A DNA stretch of 52,201 nucleotides from Dehalococcoidia bacterium UBA2777 (lineage in GTDB: Bacteria; Chloroflexota; Dehalococcoidia; UBA2247; UBA2777), in NCBI GenBank assembly GCA_002352365.1, contig DEIJ01000175.1, positions 1 through 52,201 of the forward strand, in the 5' to 3' direction. Each line of letters opens with the position of its first letter. Position 1 is the first letter of the stretch. The notes below the pieces were generated by a model. That model was not told where the DNA came from and did not search any database. It saw nothing but the letters and a program-made list of their open reading frames with translations. This document shows, one piece after another, positions 43,310-52,076 of the stretch. The position numbers and the translations under genes were made by a program.

Positions 43310-44443
43310 ATGACTAAAGTTAGATACATCCTCATTTCTATGGTTATAATAATGGGGTTATTGGCTAGCACAGGGTGTTCTATTTCTTCTAAACAGGTGT
43401 CTAGCCCACCACCCACTGAGATCAGTTCAGAGAATATCCCCAGTGAGCCGATTGAGCCCAATTGGGAACCAGTCTATGTAGAGACCGAGGCTGGCCTAGA
43501 GTTACCCCATGGTTCCAATTTTGAAGTAGTGCAAAAGGTAGCACCAACAGTAGTGTCTATTTTTACTGAAACTATGACCTATGACCTCTTTTTGCAACCC
43601 TATCCTCAGCAAGGCGCCGGAACAGGGGTAATCATAGACCCCAAAGGCTACATAGTAACCAATAACCATGTAGTTGAAGGTGCCGATAAAATAGAGGTTA
43701 TTCTCAGAGATGGGCGTATCTTCGAAGCTGTGGATGTAGTTCGCGATCCTCCTGGTGACCTAGCGGTGATAAAAATTGAGGCGGAGGATCTTCCTACAGC
43801 CCATTTTCTGGAAAATTCCCTTGAGCAGCTTAGGGTAGGCGATGAAGTAATCGCTATCGGCAATGCCTTGGCCTTACCGGGAGGCCCTACAGTGACCAAG
43901 GGGATAATTAGCTATCTAGGGCGCACTATTCAAGTACAAACATCCTATCGAACCATCACGCTTCGTGATCTTATTCAAACTGATGCGGCTATCAACCCGG
44001 GAAATAGTGGCGGGCCACTGGTAAATATGGCCGGGCAAGTAGTAGGGATTAGCACTGCTATAGCTCAAGCAGAAAATATTGGCTTTGCCATAAGCAACGA
44101 TACTCTACTCCCACTAATTCGAGAGCTAGTGGCAAAGGGGCATGTAGCTCACCCCTGGCTCGGAGTGGAAATGACTGACCTAAGCCAGACGATCAAATCC
44201 CGCTACCGCCTTGAAGTTGACACAGGAGTATTCATCACTAAGGTGACTAAAGGCAGCCCGGCACAGCAGGCAAGGTTAGAGGCAGGTGATGTCATTATCA
44301 GCTTCGCTGGGCAAGGGGTAACCATAGCCCTTGAGCTGCAGCAGATAATACAAAATTGCCAAGTTGGGGAGAGGGTGGAAATTGTTTTCTACCGTGGCAA
44401 GGAAAAGCGAGCAACTTGGGCCACTTTGGCCCAAATGCCATAA
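43310..44443 (+). CDS. HtrA/DegP-type serine protease, probable lipoprotein
   Basis: Envelope quality-control protease of 377 residues. The N-terminal hydrophobic segment ends in ASTGC, a probable lipobox, so it is likely anchored to the outer face of the membrane (the residue at -3 is Ser, which is unusual). A linker of about 45 Pro/Glu-rich residues follows. The trypsin-like domain has the triad H120 (VTNNHVVEG), D150 (GDLAVIKI) and S233 (NPGNSGGPL). One PDZ domain is at the C-terminus (HPWLGVEM to the end). The ATG at 43310 is preferred over the TTG at 43298 because GAAGGAT lies 4 bases upstream. Its stop directly abuts the ileS stop. Confidence 0.92.
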   Translation: MTKVRYILISMVIIMGLLASTGCSISSKQVSSPPPTEISSENIPSEPIEPNWEPVYVETEAGLELPHGSNFEVVQKVAPTVVSIFTETMTYDLFLQPYPQQGAGTGVIIDPKGYIVTNNHVVEGADKIEVILRDGRIFEAVDVVRDPPGDLAVIKIEAEDLPTAHFLENSLEQLRVGDEVIAIGNALALPGGPTVTKGIISYLGRTIQVQTSYRTITLRDLIQTDAAINPGNSGGPLVNMAGQVVGISTAIAQAENIGFAISNDTLLPLIRELVAKGHVAHPWLGVEMTDLSQTIKSRYRLEVDTGVFITKVTKGSPAQQARLEAGDVIISFAGQGVTIALELQQIIQNCQVGERVEIVFYRGKEKRATWATLAQMP

Positions 44444-47400
44444 CTAATCTAGCCGTTTTATCCCCAGCCATATGTGGTGACCATTAATGTGATGCTCTTC
44501 AGTATATAGCCCCCCGGCAAGTCTTTCCAGGATTAGTTCCCGAGAAAGCGTCTCCTGCTTAATATAAGCGGTAAAGCTTGTCATTATGCGCTGTAGAGGT
44601 ATCTCCGCTTGATAATAGGTCACGATGTAGTCAGCAATATCAAAGCCAGCGTTGCGACGCATTGTCTGAAGCCGATGCACCACCTCTCGTGCTATTCCCT
44701 CATCTGCCAGCTCGGGCGGAATATCGGTGGTAACTGCCACTAGGTAGTCGCCATCCGTAGCCACCGAATAGCCAGGTTTGCCAATTACCTCGGCCTCATT
44801 CTCCATAAACTCCAAATTCTTCACATTAAGCTCCTCCATCACCTGGGAGGAAAGCCGCATCATCCCTTCTCTTTCTGCGATTGCTCTTGTCTTAACCACT
44901 ACCTTAGCTAAAGGCTGACGTATCTTGATGCCCACCTTGCTTCTAGCTGCTCTCCCCAAACTTGACACTTTCATAGCTAAGCGGGTAGCGGCGGAAAGTG
45001 GCTCATCAACCTTTGACAGCTCTGCTATTGGAAAGTCGCTGAGGTGTACGCTCTCGGGGGCTTCAGGATAGACAGAGCACACTAGATTCTGATAGAGCTC
45101 TTCAGCAATAAAGGGGGTGAAAGGAGCCAGGAGCTTGGCTAAGGTAACCAAACATTGATAAAGGGTGAAATAAGCCGCCAGCTTATCGGCATCATTCTCA
45201 CTCTTCCAAAATCTGCGGCGGCTTCTCCTTACATACCAGTTGGAAAGGTAGTCTACAAATTCCTCAATCCTTCGCCCTGCTCTGGTAGGGTCATAGTTAT
45301 CCATTGACGAAGTTACCTCGGCAATGAGCTGATTAAGCTCAGAGAGAATCCACCTGTCAAGCTCGGAGCTATATTGGGGGGCATCTTGTGAGCTGGGATC
45401 AAAGCAGTCGATATTGGCGTAGATAACAAAGAAGGAGTAGACATTCCATAAAGTCGATAGGAGTTTTCGCCTCACCTCGGTTACTTGGTCGGGATAAAAG
45501 CGTCTCACATTGCCCGCTGGTGAGGAGGTAAGCAGATACCAGCGTAGGGCATCTGCCCCCTGACCTTGGAGGATTGTCCAGGGGTCAATCACATTCCCTT
45601 TGGCCTTGCTCATTTTCTCACCACGGGCATCGAGGACATGTCCCAGGCAGATAACGTTCTTGAAGCAAGGACGATCAAAGAGCAAAGTAGATAGGGCATG
45701 TAAGGTATAAAACCAGCCCCTTGTTTGGTCAGCAGCCTCACAAATATAATCAGCGGGGAATCTTTGCTCGAAAAGCTCTTGGTTTTCAAAGGGATAATGC
45801 CATTGGGCTGCAGGCATAGCTCCGGAGTCAAACCAAGCATCAAAGACTTCCCCTATATGATGCATCCTGCCTTCACAGTGGGGGCAAGAGAAGGTTATTT
45901 GGTCTACATAAGGGCGATGGAGATCTAGAGATTCTTCGACCCCGGCAATATCGGGTTTATTTCTTAGTTCCTTGATGCTGCCGATACACTCCACATGTTC
46001 ATAGAATTTGTCGCACCGCCAAATATTAACTGGTGTCCCCCAGTAGCGCTCCCGAGATAAAGCCCAGTCCACATTGTTCTTTAGCCAATCGCCAAAGCGG
46101 CCATACTTTATGTGCTCAGGATACCAATTGATCTCGCTATTGGCGGCAATAAGTCTATCTTTTACCGCGGTGGTCTTGATGTACCAAGTTCGCTTGGCAT
46201 AGTAGAGGAGAGGCGTCTCGCAACGCCAACAGAAGGGGTAAGTATGGTGAATTTTGCCACTGCGATAAAGTAACCCCCTCAACTTTAGATCGTGGATTAT
46301 GAGGGGATCAGCCTGTTTGGCAAATCTCCCCCCAAAAGGCCAAATCCCCTCACTAAGGCAACCTTTCAAGTCCACCGGCTGGATAAAGAATAGCTCCTCT
46401 TTTTTACCTACTTCGAAGTCCACTTCACCGAAAGCAGGGGCGATATGCACAATGCCGCTGCCCTCCTCCATAGAGATAAAATCCCCCCCGATTACCGGAT
46501 AGGTTAGCCTCTCTGGTGGCTTGGTGAAGACAAGGTGAGCCTCTCCATAGACATCTCTCTCAAACCGCTGCACATTCACCCCTGCCTGGTAGGGATCATA
46601 TAAAGGCTCATATCTTAGCCCTACCAGCTCAGATCCAGGAATAGTAGCTATTAGCTGACAGTCATCAACGATGATGCTATCAACTAACGACTTGGCTAAG
46701 ATTAATCTCTCCCCAGCTTTGCCATGCTCAGAAGTCGTTACAAGTTCAATCAAAGCATATTCAGCATCCTCGGCTACCGCCAAGGCGACATTGCCGGGAA
46801 GAGTCCACGGAGTAGTAGTCCAAGCAAGCAGGAAGGTACAAGACTCAGGGGAAGAAAGCGGGGGTGAAACGAGCTTAAACTTTACCTCAACTGAGGGATC
46901 CTCAGCATCATCCCGGTAGCCTAAAGCTACCTCATGGGAGCTAAGAGAAGTGCCGCAGCGAGGACAGTGTGGAGTCACTTTATAGCCTTGATAGATCAAA
47001 CCTTTGCCCCATAATTGCTTAATTATCCACCAGCAGGATTCAATATAGTCATTATCGAAAGTGATATAGGGATGCTCCAAATCTATCCAGAAGCCGATAC
47101 GCTCAGTAAGCTCTTCCCATTCTTTGATATAGTGGAGGGCACTTTCACGGCAGTGAGCGTTGAAACGCTCCACCCCGTATTCTTCGATCTGAGTTTTGGC
47201 GCTAAATCCCAGCTCTTTCTCCACCGCCAGTTCGACAGGCAAACCATGAGTATCCCAGCCTGCGCGGCGCGGGGCATAGAAGCCCCGCATTGTCTTGTAG
47301 CGAGGGATTACATCCTTAAATACCCGAGCTAGGATATGATGAATCCCCGGGCTACCACTGGCCGTTGGCGGCCCATCATAAAGGATAAACTGAGGGGCAC

Positions 47401-47509
47401 CCTGGCGAGATTGGATGCTCTTGGCAAAGATACCTCTGTCTTTCCACAGGCACAGGATATCCTGTTCCATTTGTGGCAGGTTCACTTTGCTACTCACTGA
47501 CTTAAACAT
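44444..47509 (-). CDS. ileS: isoleucyl-tRNA synthetase, eukaryotic-type (IleS2-like)
   Basis: Charges tRNA-Ile. The class I signature appears as SPGIHH rather than HIGH, near DGPPTASG. The second is KMSKAKGN. The CP1 editing domain (about 200-400) and a long C-terminal anticodon region are present, with a total of about 1021 residues, the size and motif style of the eukaryotic-type IleS2 group (often less sensitive to mupirocin, known of the family). The frame opens at 47578, but that would translate a 17-bp hairpin. The ATG at 47509 with AAGGAAGAG upstream gives the standard start (MFKSVSSKVNLPQMEQDIL). Confidence 0.95.
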   Translation of the reverse strand: MFKSVSSKVNLPQMEQDILCLWKDRGIFAKSIQSRQGAPQFILYDGPPTASGSPGIHHILARVFKDVIPRYKTMRGFYAPRRAGWDTHGLPVELAVEKELGFSAKTQIEEYGVERFNAHCRESALHYIKEWEELTERIGFWIDLEHPYITFDNDYIESCWWIIKQLWGKGLIYQGYKVTPHCPRCGTSLSSHEVALGYRDDAEDPSVEVKFKLVSPPLSSPESCTFLLAWTTTPWTLPGNVALAVAEDAEYALIELVTTSEHGKAGERLILAKSLVDSIIVDDCQLIATIPGSELVGLRYEPLYDPYQAGVNVQRFERDVYGEAHLVFTKPPERLTYPVIGGDFISMEEGSGIVHIAPAFGEVDFEVGKKEELFFIQPVDLKGCLSEGIWPFGGRFAKQADPLIIHDLKLRGLLYRSGKIHHTYPFCWRCETPLLYYAKRTWYIKTTAVKDRLIAANSEINWYPEHIKYGRFGDWLKNNVDWALSRERYWGTPVNIWRCDKFYEHVECIGSIKELRNKPDIAGVEESLDLHRPYVDQITFSCPHCEGRMHHIGEVFDAWFDSGAMPAAQWHYPFENQELFEQRFPADYICEAADQTRGWFYTLHALSTLLFDRPCFKNVICLGHVLDARGEKMSKAKGNVIDPWTILQGQGADALRWYLLTSSPAGNVRRFYPDQVTEVRRKLLSTLWNVYSFFVIYANIDCFDPSSQDAPQYSSELDRWILSELNQLIAEVTSSMDNYDPTRAGRRIEEFVDYLSNWYVRRSRRRFWKSENDADKLAAYFTLYQCLVTLAKLLAPFTPFIAEELYQNLVCSVYPEAPESVHLSDFPIAELSKVDEPLSAATRLAMKVSSLGRAARSKVGIKIRQPLAKVVVKTRAIAEREGMMRLSSQVMEELNVKNLEFMENEAEVIGKPGYSVATDGDYLVAVTTDIPPELADEGIAREVVHRLQTMRRNAGFDIADYIVTYYQAEIPLQRIMTSFTAYIKQETLSRELILERLAGGLYTEEHHINGHHIWLGIKRLD

Positions 47510-47527
47510 AACTCTTCCTTCAGCCAA

Positions 47528-47565
47528 AGCAACAAATCCCATCCTTCGGGATGGGATTTGTTGCT
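47528..47565. promoter_or_regulatory. perfect 17-bp hairpin in the ileS leader
   Basis: The arms at 47528-47544 and 47549-47565 are exact complements with a 4-base loop, read as CTTCGG on the plus strand and CGAA on the minus strand. It lies between the crotonase stop (47608) and the ileS ribosome-binding site (about 47513-47519), ending 18 bases before the ATG. No U-run follows on the minus strand, and no T-box sequence (TGGNACC) is present upstream. It may terminate or protect the crotonase transcript, or shape ileS translation. Confidence 0.7.
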
Positions 47566-47607
47566 GCTCTATTACCACTTCCTCAAGTCAAAACGCTACC
47601 TGATTTG

Positions 47608-48393
47608 CTATTTCCCTTTAAACACCGGCTTCCTCTTTTCCTCAAAGGCATTTATCCCTTCTATTACATCCTCAGAGGTGAAATGGTGGAGAATAGCGCC
47701 GATTTCTAACTCCAAAGCAGTGGCCAAATCAGTTTGCATCCCTCGATTCACCGCCGCTTTCATAGCTTTGGTGGCCAAAGGGCTTTTCTCAGCCAGCTTT
47801 ATTGCCATCTCGTCTACTGCTTCCTCCAGTTTCTCAGCCGGCACAACTCGATTCACCAGCCCAATCCTCTCTGCCTCTTGGGGAGACACCCAATCACCAC
47901 TGAACAGGAGCTCCTTTGCCTTCCTTATCCCTACCAGTCGAGGTAGCCGCTGCGTTCCTCCTCCGCCAGGCATCAGCCCAAAGTTGGCATGCTGATCCCC
48001 GAGACGAGCCTCTTCCGAGGCGATGGCTATATCACAAGCTTCCACTAACTCCAACCCCCCCGCTAAAGCGAAACCATTTATCGCTGCTATCACCGGCTTG
48101 CTTAGATTTTCAATAGCATTATACGCTTTATGCCACAGCCGCAGGAATTCAGCCATTTGATGGGGATCCTCTAAAGCCCCTTTGGTGTACTTCAAATCTG
48201 CCCCTGCAGAGAAAGCTCTCCCCTTGCCGCTGATAACCACTACTTTTATCGCCTCATCTTCTTCAATATCCTCTGCCGCGGCATACAACTCCTCAACCAT
48301 AGTCTTGTTTACCGCGTTTAATGCTTCCGGGCGATTCAAGATGATTTTAGCTATACCCTCTTTCTTTTCCAAGATAATGGTAGTAAAATCCAT
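47608..48393 (-). CDS. enoyl-CoA hydratase/isomerase family protein with one catalytic Glu replaced
   Basis: 261-residue crotonase-fold protein acting on an acyl-CoA. The oxyanion-hole strands are intact (AFSAGADL and NGFALAGGLEL). Of the two acid/base glutamates of enoyl-CoA hydratase, the second is present (E161 in KAKELLFSG). The first aligns with H135 (GDQHANFG instead of GQPEILLG). A standard hydration is therefore doubtful; isomerase, hydrolase or decarboxylase chemistry is possible. The ATG at 48393 is chosen over 48420 because AAAGGTGAT lies 6 bases upstream. It lies 94 bases after cooS on the same strand. Confidence 0.88.
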   Translation of the reverse strand: MDFTTIILEKKEGIAKIILNRPEALNAVNKTMVEELYAAAEDIEEDEAIKVVVISGKGRAFSAGADLKYTKGALEDPHQMAEFLRLWHKAYNAIENLSKPVIAAINGFALAGGLELVEACDIAIASEEARLGDQHANFGLMPGGGGTQRLPRLVGIRKAKELLFSGDWVSPQEAERIGLVNRVVPAEKLEEAVDEMAIKLAEKSPLATKAMKAAVNRGMQTDLATALELEIGAILHHFTSEDVIEGINAFEEKRKPVFKGK

Positions 48394-48487
48394 CGTTTTA
48401 TCACCTTTTGATATCTTCATTGGAAAACCTACACTCCCCTACCCCAAAGCTCGATCGCCGCCGAAAAGCAAAGTTTTTCAGCGATCT

Positions 48488-50458
48488 CTATAATCCCACT
48501 TTACTGTACCTGCCTTGCTGATACACTTCGGAGGAAAAGGAGTCGCCGGGGAAGTAGGTAGCGCTCTTGCCGTATCTAGTGGGGCTATATTCCTCAAGTT
48601 TGAGTGCCTTCCTCTTAGTATCAATATAAGCTAGTGCCTTGTCTATGATCTTATGCCAGTCGGGCTCAAACTCCAGCCCTGCTCCCACCATCTGGGTCCA
48701 GCCTTCATTAATCATCCTAGTTACTTCCTCACTGCCAGCAACAGGTGAGCCAACGCCGAAAATAGTATGGCAACCCGAAGCCACAAAGTAAGTTCCGATA
48801 GATATCGCCTTCTCTGACATCCACTCGGGACAAATCCCCACTGCTGGCAAGTCACTGATATCCTCTCCTAGTCCTCCTTCAGTGGCACATTGGGCGAGCA
48901 CGGTGAGAATGCGAGAATTATCTACACAAGACCCCATATGTAATACTGGAGGGATACCTATTGTCTGACATACCTCTCTCAGTCCAGGTCCGGCGTATTC
49001 CATCACCTCAGGACTCAAAAGACCATACTTGGCACAGGCGATGGCATCGCAACCGGTGGTGACCACTAATACATCGTTTTTGATAAGCTCCTTAACAATA
49101 TTAACATGAGCTTCATCATGAGAGGTACGAGCATTACAGCAACCTACTACTCCAGCAGCCCCTCTCACTCGACCGTTCATTATATTGTCGTTTAAGGGGC
49201 GGGAGGACTGTCGATAAAATCCTCCTTGCATATAATTAATATACTCGTGAGAGAACCCTGCTACTAGATAGTCCACTATGCCAGGGATGTGCACCTGTTT
49301 TCGGTTAGGGAAATTATCAATCCCGGTACGTATAATGAGCCGAGCAATGTCCAGAGCACGGTGCTCATCAAACTCGACATGAATAGCACCAGTAATCTTA
49401 GCCTTGGGTGAGGTAGTAATAAGCTTAGTATGATAATTTTCTGCTACCTTTTGAAGCCCTTGCATAATGCATTGTATGTCTACCACCATGGCATCTACTG
49501 CGCCAGTAACAATGGCAAGCTCTTGCTGGAGGAAGTTCCCTACCACAGGTATGCCATGACGCATCAAAATCTCATTAGCAGTGCAACACATGCCGGCTAA
49601 ATTTATCCCTTTGGCTCCTTTCGATTTAGCATAGTCAATAAGCTCAGGGTCATTTGCTGCCACAACCATCATATCGGAAAGGGTGGGCTCATGACCGTGA
49701 ACCACAATGTTCACCTCATCTTCTTCAAGAACGCCGAAGTTGGATCTAGCTGCCACTGGGGCTGGGGTACCAAAAAGGATATCGCTGATATCTGTTGAAA
49801 GCATTGAGCCACCCCAACCATCGGCTAGGGCATTACGTAAGCCATGGGTTAAAATATGCTCTGCATCTTGATCATTCCCCACATGAGTACGATGGAGCGT
49901 CTCCACAATCTCTCGGTCAACTCCTCTAGGGGCAATGCCAAGCCGGCGCCATACCTCTTGACGCTTAGGAGGGGCACGGCGGACGAAAAGTATTTCCCCC
50001 TGTTGACGGCCAAACTCAGCCAAAGCGGCTTTAGCTACATCGATAGCAATCTCATTCGTAGAACGTCCCTCTGCTTCTACATCTAAGTAGGCGGCTACCA
50101 TCCGCAGCTTTCTCTCATCTTTTATCTGGTAGTCTGGAGCTTCACCTTCAGCGGTGGCAAGTAAGGTGAGAGCCATATCTCGGCCATGATCTGAATGGGC
50201 AGCAGCTCCAGCAGCAATCCAGCGGATGAAGTTCCTCGCTACCACAGTTTCCCGCGTTGCCCCACATAAACCCTCAGTGGTCTTTCCTACTAACCGGCAG
50301 GGGCCCATAAAGCAATTCCTACAACAGGTCCCGGCGTGTCCAATAGGGCAGGGGGCAGTAGTCTCTGCCCGATCGAAGACCGTGGTAACGCTCTGAGCTT
50401 TAGCTTGCTCCAGCATCTCGCAGGTTGCTGGATCGAAGCTTTTTCTCTTTTCCGCCAT
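48488..50458 (-). CDS. cooS: anaerobic Ni-Fe carbon monoxide dehydrogenase catalytic subunit
   Basis: Oxidises CO to CO2 or the reverse. 656 residues. The N-terminal Cys array C-P-I-G-H-A-G-T-C-C-R-N-C-F-M-G-P-C-R provides the B and D clusters. The C-cluster ligands are all visible: His in VVHGHEP, Cys in GMCCTANE, DIQCIMQG, VGCCNA, TTGCDAIAC and MGSCVDNSR. It is the monofunctional CooS/AcsA type; acetyl-CoA synthase genes are not in the window. The start has a perfect AAGGAGG and a consensus promoter, so high expression is expected. CooC at 16051-16842 is its likely nickel-insertion partner. Confidence 0.95.
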   Translation of the reverse strand: MAEKRKSFDPATCEMLEQAKAQSVTTVFDRAETTAPCPIGHAGTCCRNCFMGPCRLVGKTTEGLCGATRETVVARNFIRWIAAGAAAHSDHGRDMALTLLATAEGEAPDYQIKDERKLRMVAAYLDVEAEGRSTNEIAIDVAKAALAEFGRQQGEILFVRRAPPKRQEVWRRLGIAPRGVDREIVETLHRTHVGNDQDAEHILTHGLRNALADGWGGSMLSTDISDILFGTPAPVAARSNFGVLEEDEVNIVVHGHEPTLSDMMVVAANDPELIDYAKSKGAKGINLAGMCCTANEILMRHGIPVVGNFLQQELAIVTGAVDAMVVDIQCIMQGLQKVAENYHTKLITTSPKAKITGAIHVEFDEHRALDIARLIIRTGIDNFPNRKQVHIPGIVDYLVAGFSHEYINYMQGGFYRQSSRPLNDNIMNGRVRGAAGVVGCCNARTSHDEAHVNIVKELIKNDVLVVTTGCDAIACAKYGLLSPEVMEYAGPGLREVCQTIGIPPVLHMGSCVDNSRILTVLAQCATEGGLGEDISDLPAVGICPEWMSEKAISIGTYFVASGCHTIFGVGSPVAGSEEVTRMINEGWTQMVGAGLEFEPDWHKIIDKALAYIDTKRKALKLEEYSPTRYGKSATYFPGDSFSSEVYQQGRYSKVGL

Positions 50459-50492
50459 TTCTCCTCCTTAAAGAAATCTCGCAGCTTCCTAT

Positions 50493-50522
50493 ATTATAAT
50501 AGCTAAGGCTTCTACTTGTCAA
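50493..50522 (-). promoter_or_regulatory. consensus sigma-70 promoter of cooS
   Basis: On the minus strand a perfect TTGACA (50522-50517) and a perfect TATAAT (50498-50493) are separated by 18 bp. The predicted start near 50486 leaves a leader of about 28 bases carrying AAGGAGG. It is the only promoter in the window with both hexamers exact. Confidence 0.8.
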
Positions 50523-50546
50523 CGAACCTAAGAGAAGGTTGTCTGA

Positions 50547-50575
50547 TTGAAAATAACCCAGCGATGTACTATCAT
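50547..50575 (+). promoter_or_regulatory. promoter of the HMGCS-like/DUF35-thiolase operon
   Basis: TTGAAA (50547-50552) and TATCAT (50570-50575) each match consensus in five of six positions and have the optimal 17-bp spacer. The start would be near 50582. It is divergent from the cooS promoter, with 24 bp between the two -35 boxes. Confidence 0.65.
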
Positions 50576-50590
50576 AAGAGGTGAGGTTTC

Positions 50591-50612
50591 AGCCCCCTAG
50601 GTCGGGGGGGCT
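50591..50612 (+). other. GC-rich hairpin in the leader of the HMGCS-like gene
   Basis: AGCCCCC (50591-50597) pairs with GGGGGCT (50606-50612) around an 8-base loop. It falls within the predicted 5' leader and ends 12 bases before the AGGAGGT ribosome-binding site. There is no U-run. The role is unknown. Confidence 0.45.
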
Positions 50613-50636
50613 CAAATTATGTTATGAGGAGGTCAG

Positions 50637-52058
50637 ATGCCAGTAGGGATAACATCATACGGAGCCTACATTCCAATATATAGGCTGAGCACCCAGACTC
50701 TCACCCAAGTTTGGGGAGGCTTTGCAGCACCTGGCGAGAAAGCGGTAGCTAATTGGGATGAAGATAGTTTGACTATGGCGGTAGAAGCTATTATCGATTG
50801 CCTAAATGGCATGGATCGAGAGCTTGTCGATGGTCTATATTTCGCTACCACAACGCCTGCTTACCGAGAGAAGCAGAGTGCCAGTATAATGGCTAAAGTT
50901 GTTGATCTGCATCGAGATATAGTGACAATGGATATTGCAAACTCCCTAAGGGGGGGAAGCATTGCTATGAAGGCAGCTCTCGATGCCATCAATGCTGGGT
51001 CGGCGAAAAACTTTCTGGTTGCTGCGGCTGATTGCCGCGTGCCTGCGCCGGATTCAACCTTCGAGCAGCTTTTCGGTGATGGTGCTGCTGCCCTTCTGCT
51101 TGGAGATGCCGATATTGCTGTAGAGATAGAAGGAAGCCACACTATCTTCAGCGACTTTATAGATACGTGGAGAAGGGAAGAGGATAGATATATTCAAGCG
51201 TGGGAGGACCGATTTATCATCGAAGAGGGCTATCTGGCACATCTTGTGGAAGCAATCTCTGGGCTATTCAAGAAGTACAATGTAACCCCCAAGGATTTTG
51301 CCAAGGCGGTTTTCTATGCCTATGATTCCAGAAGGCACGCTGAGATCGCCAGAAGGCTGGGTTTTGACCTGAAAACTCAAGTGCAGGACCCACTGCTTTC
51401 TGCGATAGGTCACACCGGGACAGCCTCGGCTTTAATGATGCTAGTAGCTGCCCTGGAAGAGGCAAAGCCAGGAGATAGGATTCTTTTTGCTAATTACGGC
51501 GATGGTGCTGACACTTTCATCCTGAGGGTGACTGACCAGATAGAAAAAGTCAGAGATCGGCGGGGGATAAAGAGGCACTTGGCCTCGAAGATGATGGCTC
51601 CCAACTACGGGAAGTACTTACATTTCCGTAACCTCATGGAATGGCTGCCAGTACGCCAGCCCCCTAAGTATGCCGCCCTGACTGTGTCATGGAGAGATCG
51701 GGACTGGATTCTTAGTTGTCGGGGGTATAAGTGCAAGCATTGCGGTAATATTATATTCCCCCCACAGAGGGTATGCAGTTACTGCCAGGCAAAGGATGAC
51801 TTTGAGGAGGTGAAACTTTCAGATAAAAAGGGTACCCTCTTTACCTATAGTCTGGATAACTTAGGTGTGACTGTAGATCCACCGAGTGTCTATGCTATAG
51901 TTGACCTGGAAGGAGGGGGCAGATTTGCCACTATACTGACAGACCGTGATCCAGAGAAGATTACACCTGATATGAGGGTAGAGTTGACCTTCAGAAACTT
52001 CCACGAAGGGCAAAATATCCACAACTATTTCTGGAAATGCCGGCCAATAAGAGCTTAA
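50637..52058 (+). CDS. HMG-CoA-synthase-like protein fused to a DUF35 zinc-ribbon/OB-fold domain
   Basis: 473 residues. Residues 1-345 have the thiolase-superfamily fold of archaeal-type HMG-CoA synthase (VGITSYGAYIPIYRL, DEDSLTMAVEA, FGDGAAALLLGD, GHTGTASALMML, GDRILFANYGDGAD). The catalytic positions differ: the Cys segment (A-C-x-x-G in the family) is here IANSLRGGS with no Cys, the Glu region reads FATTTP, and the His region VFYAYD. Residues about 361-470 are a DUF35 domain: zinc ribbon C-x2-C (366, 369) and C-x2-C (380, 383), then an OB fold. In archaea, DUF35 bridges thiolase and HMG-CoA synthase. A thiolase gene follows after 18 bases. It may act with it as a scaffold, or catalyse other C-C chemistry. 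Confidence 0.88.
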   Translation: MPVGITSYGAYIPIYRLSTQTLTQVWGGFAAPGEKAVANWDEDSLTMAVEAIIDCLNGMDRELVDGLYFATTTPAYREKQSASIMAKVVDLHRDIVTMDIANSLRGGSIAMKAALDAINAGSAKNFLVAAADCRVPAPDSTFEQLFGDGAAALLLGDADIAVEIEGSHTIFSDFIDTWRREEDRYIQAWEDRFIIEEGYLAHLVEAISGLFKKYNVTPKDFAKAVFYAYDSRRHAEIARRLGFDLKTQVQDPLLSAIGHTGTASALMMLVAALEEAKPGDRILFANYGDGADTFILRVTDQIEKVRDRRGIKRHLASKMMAPNYGKYLHFRNLMEWLPVRQPPKYAALTVSWRDRDWILSCRGYKCKHCGNIIFPPQRVCSYCQAKDDFEEVKLSDKKGTLFTYSLDNLGVTVDPPSVYAIVDLEGGGRFATILTDRDPEKITPDMRVELTFRNFHEGQNIHNYFWKCRPIRA

Positions 52059-52076
52059 AAAGGAGGAAAGGGGAAA

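Noticed and set aside
47510..47607. T-box riboswitch before ileS
   Set aside because: The hairpin is present, but the TGGNACC antiterminator sequence and a U-run are not found, and the leader is too short.
50591..50612. Intrinsic terminator before the HMGCS-like gene
   Set aside because: The GC-rich hairpin lacks a U-run and lies inside the predicted leader of the gene, so it is listed as a leader hairpin of unknown role.
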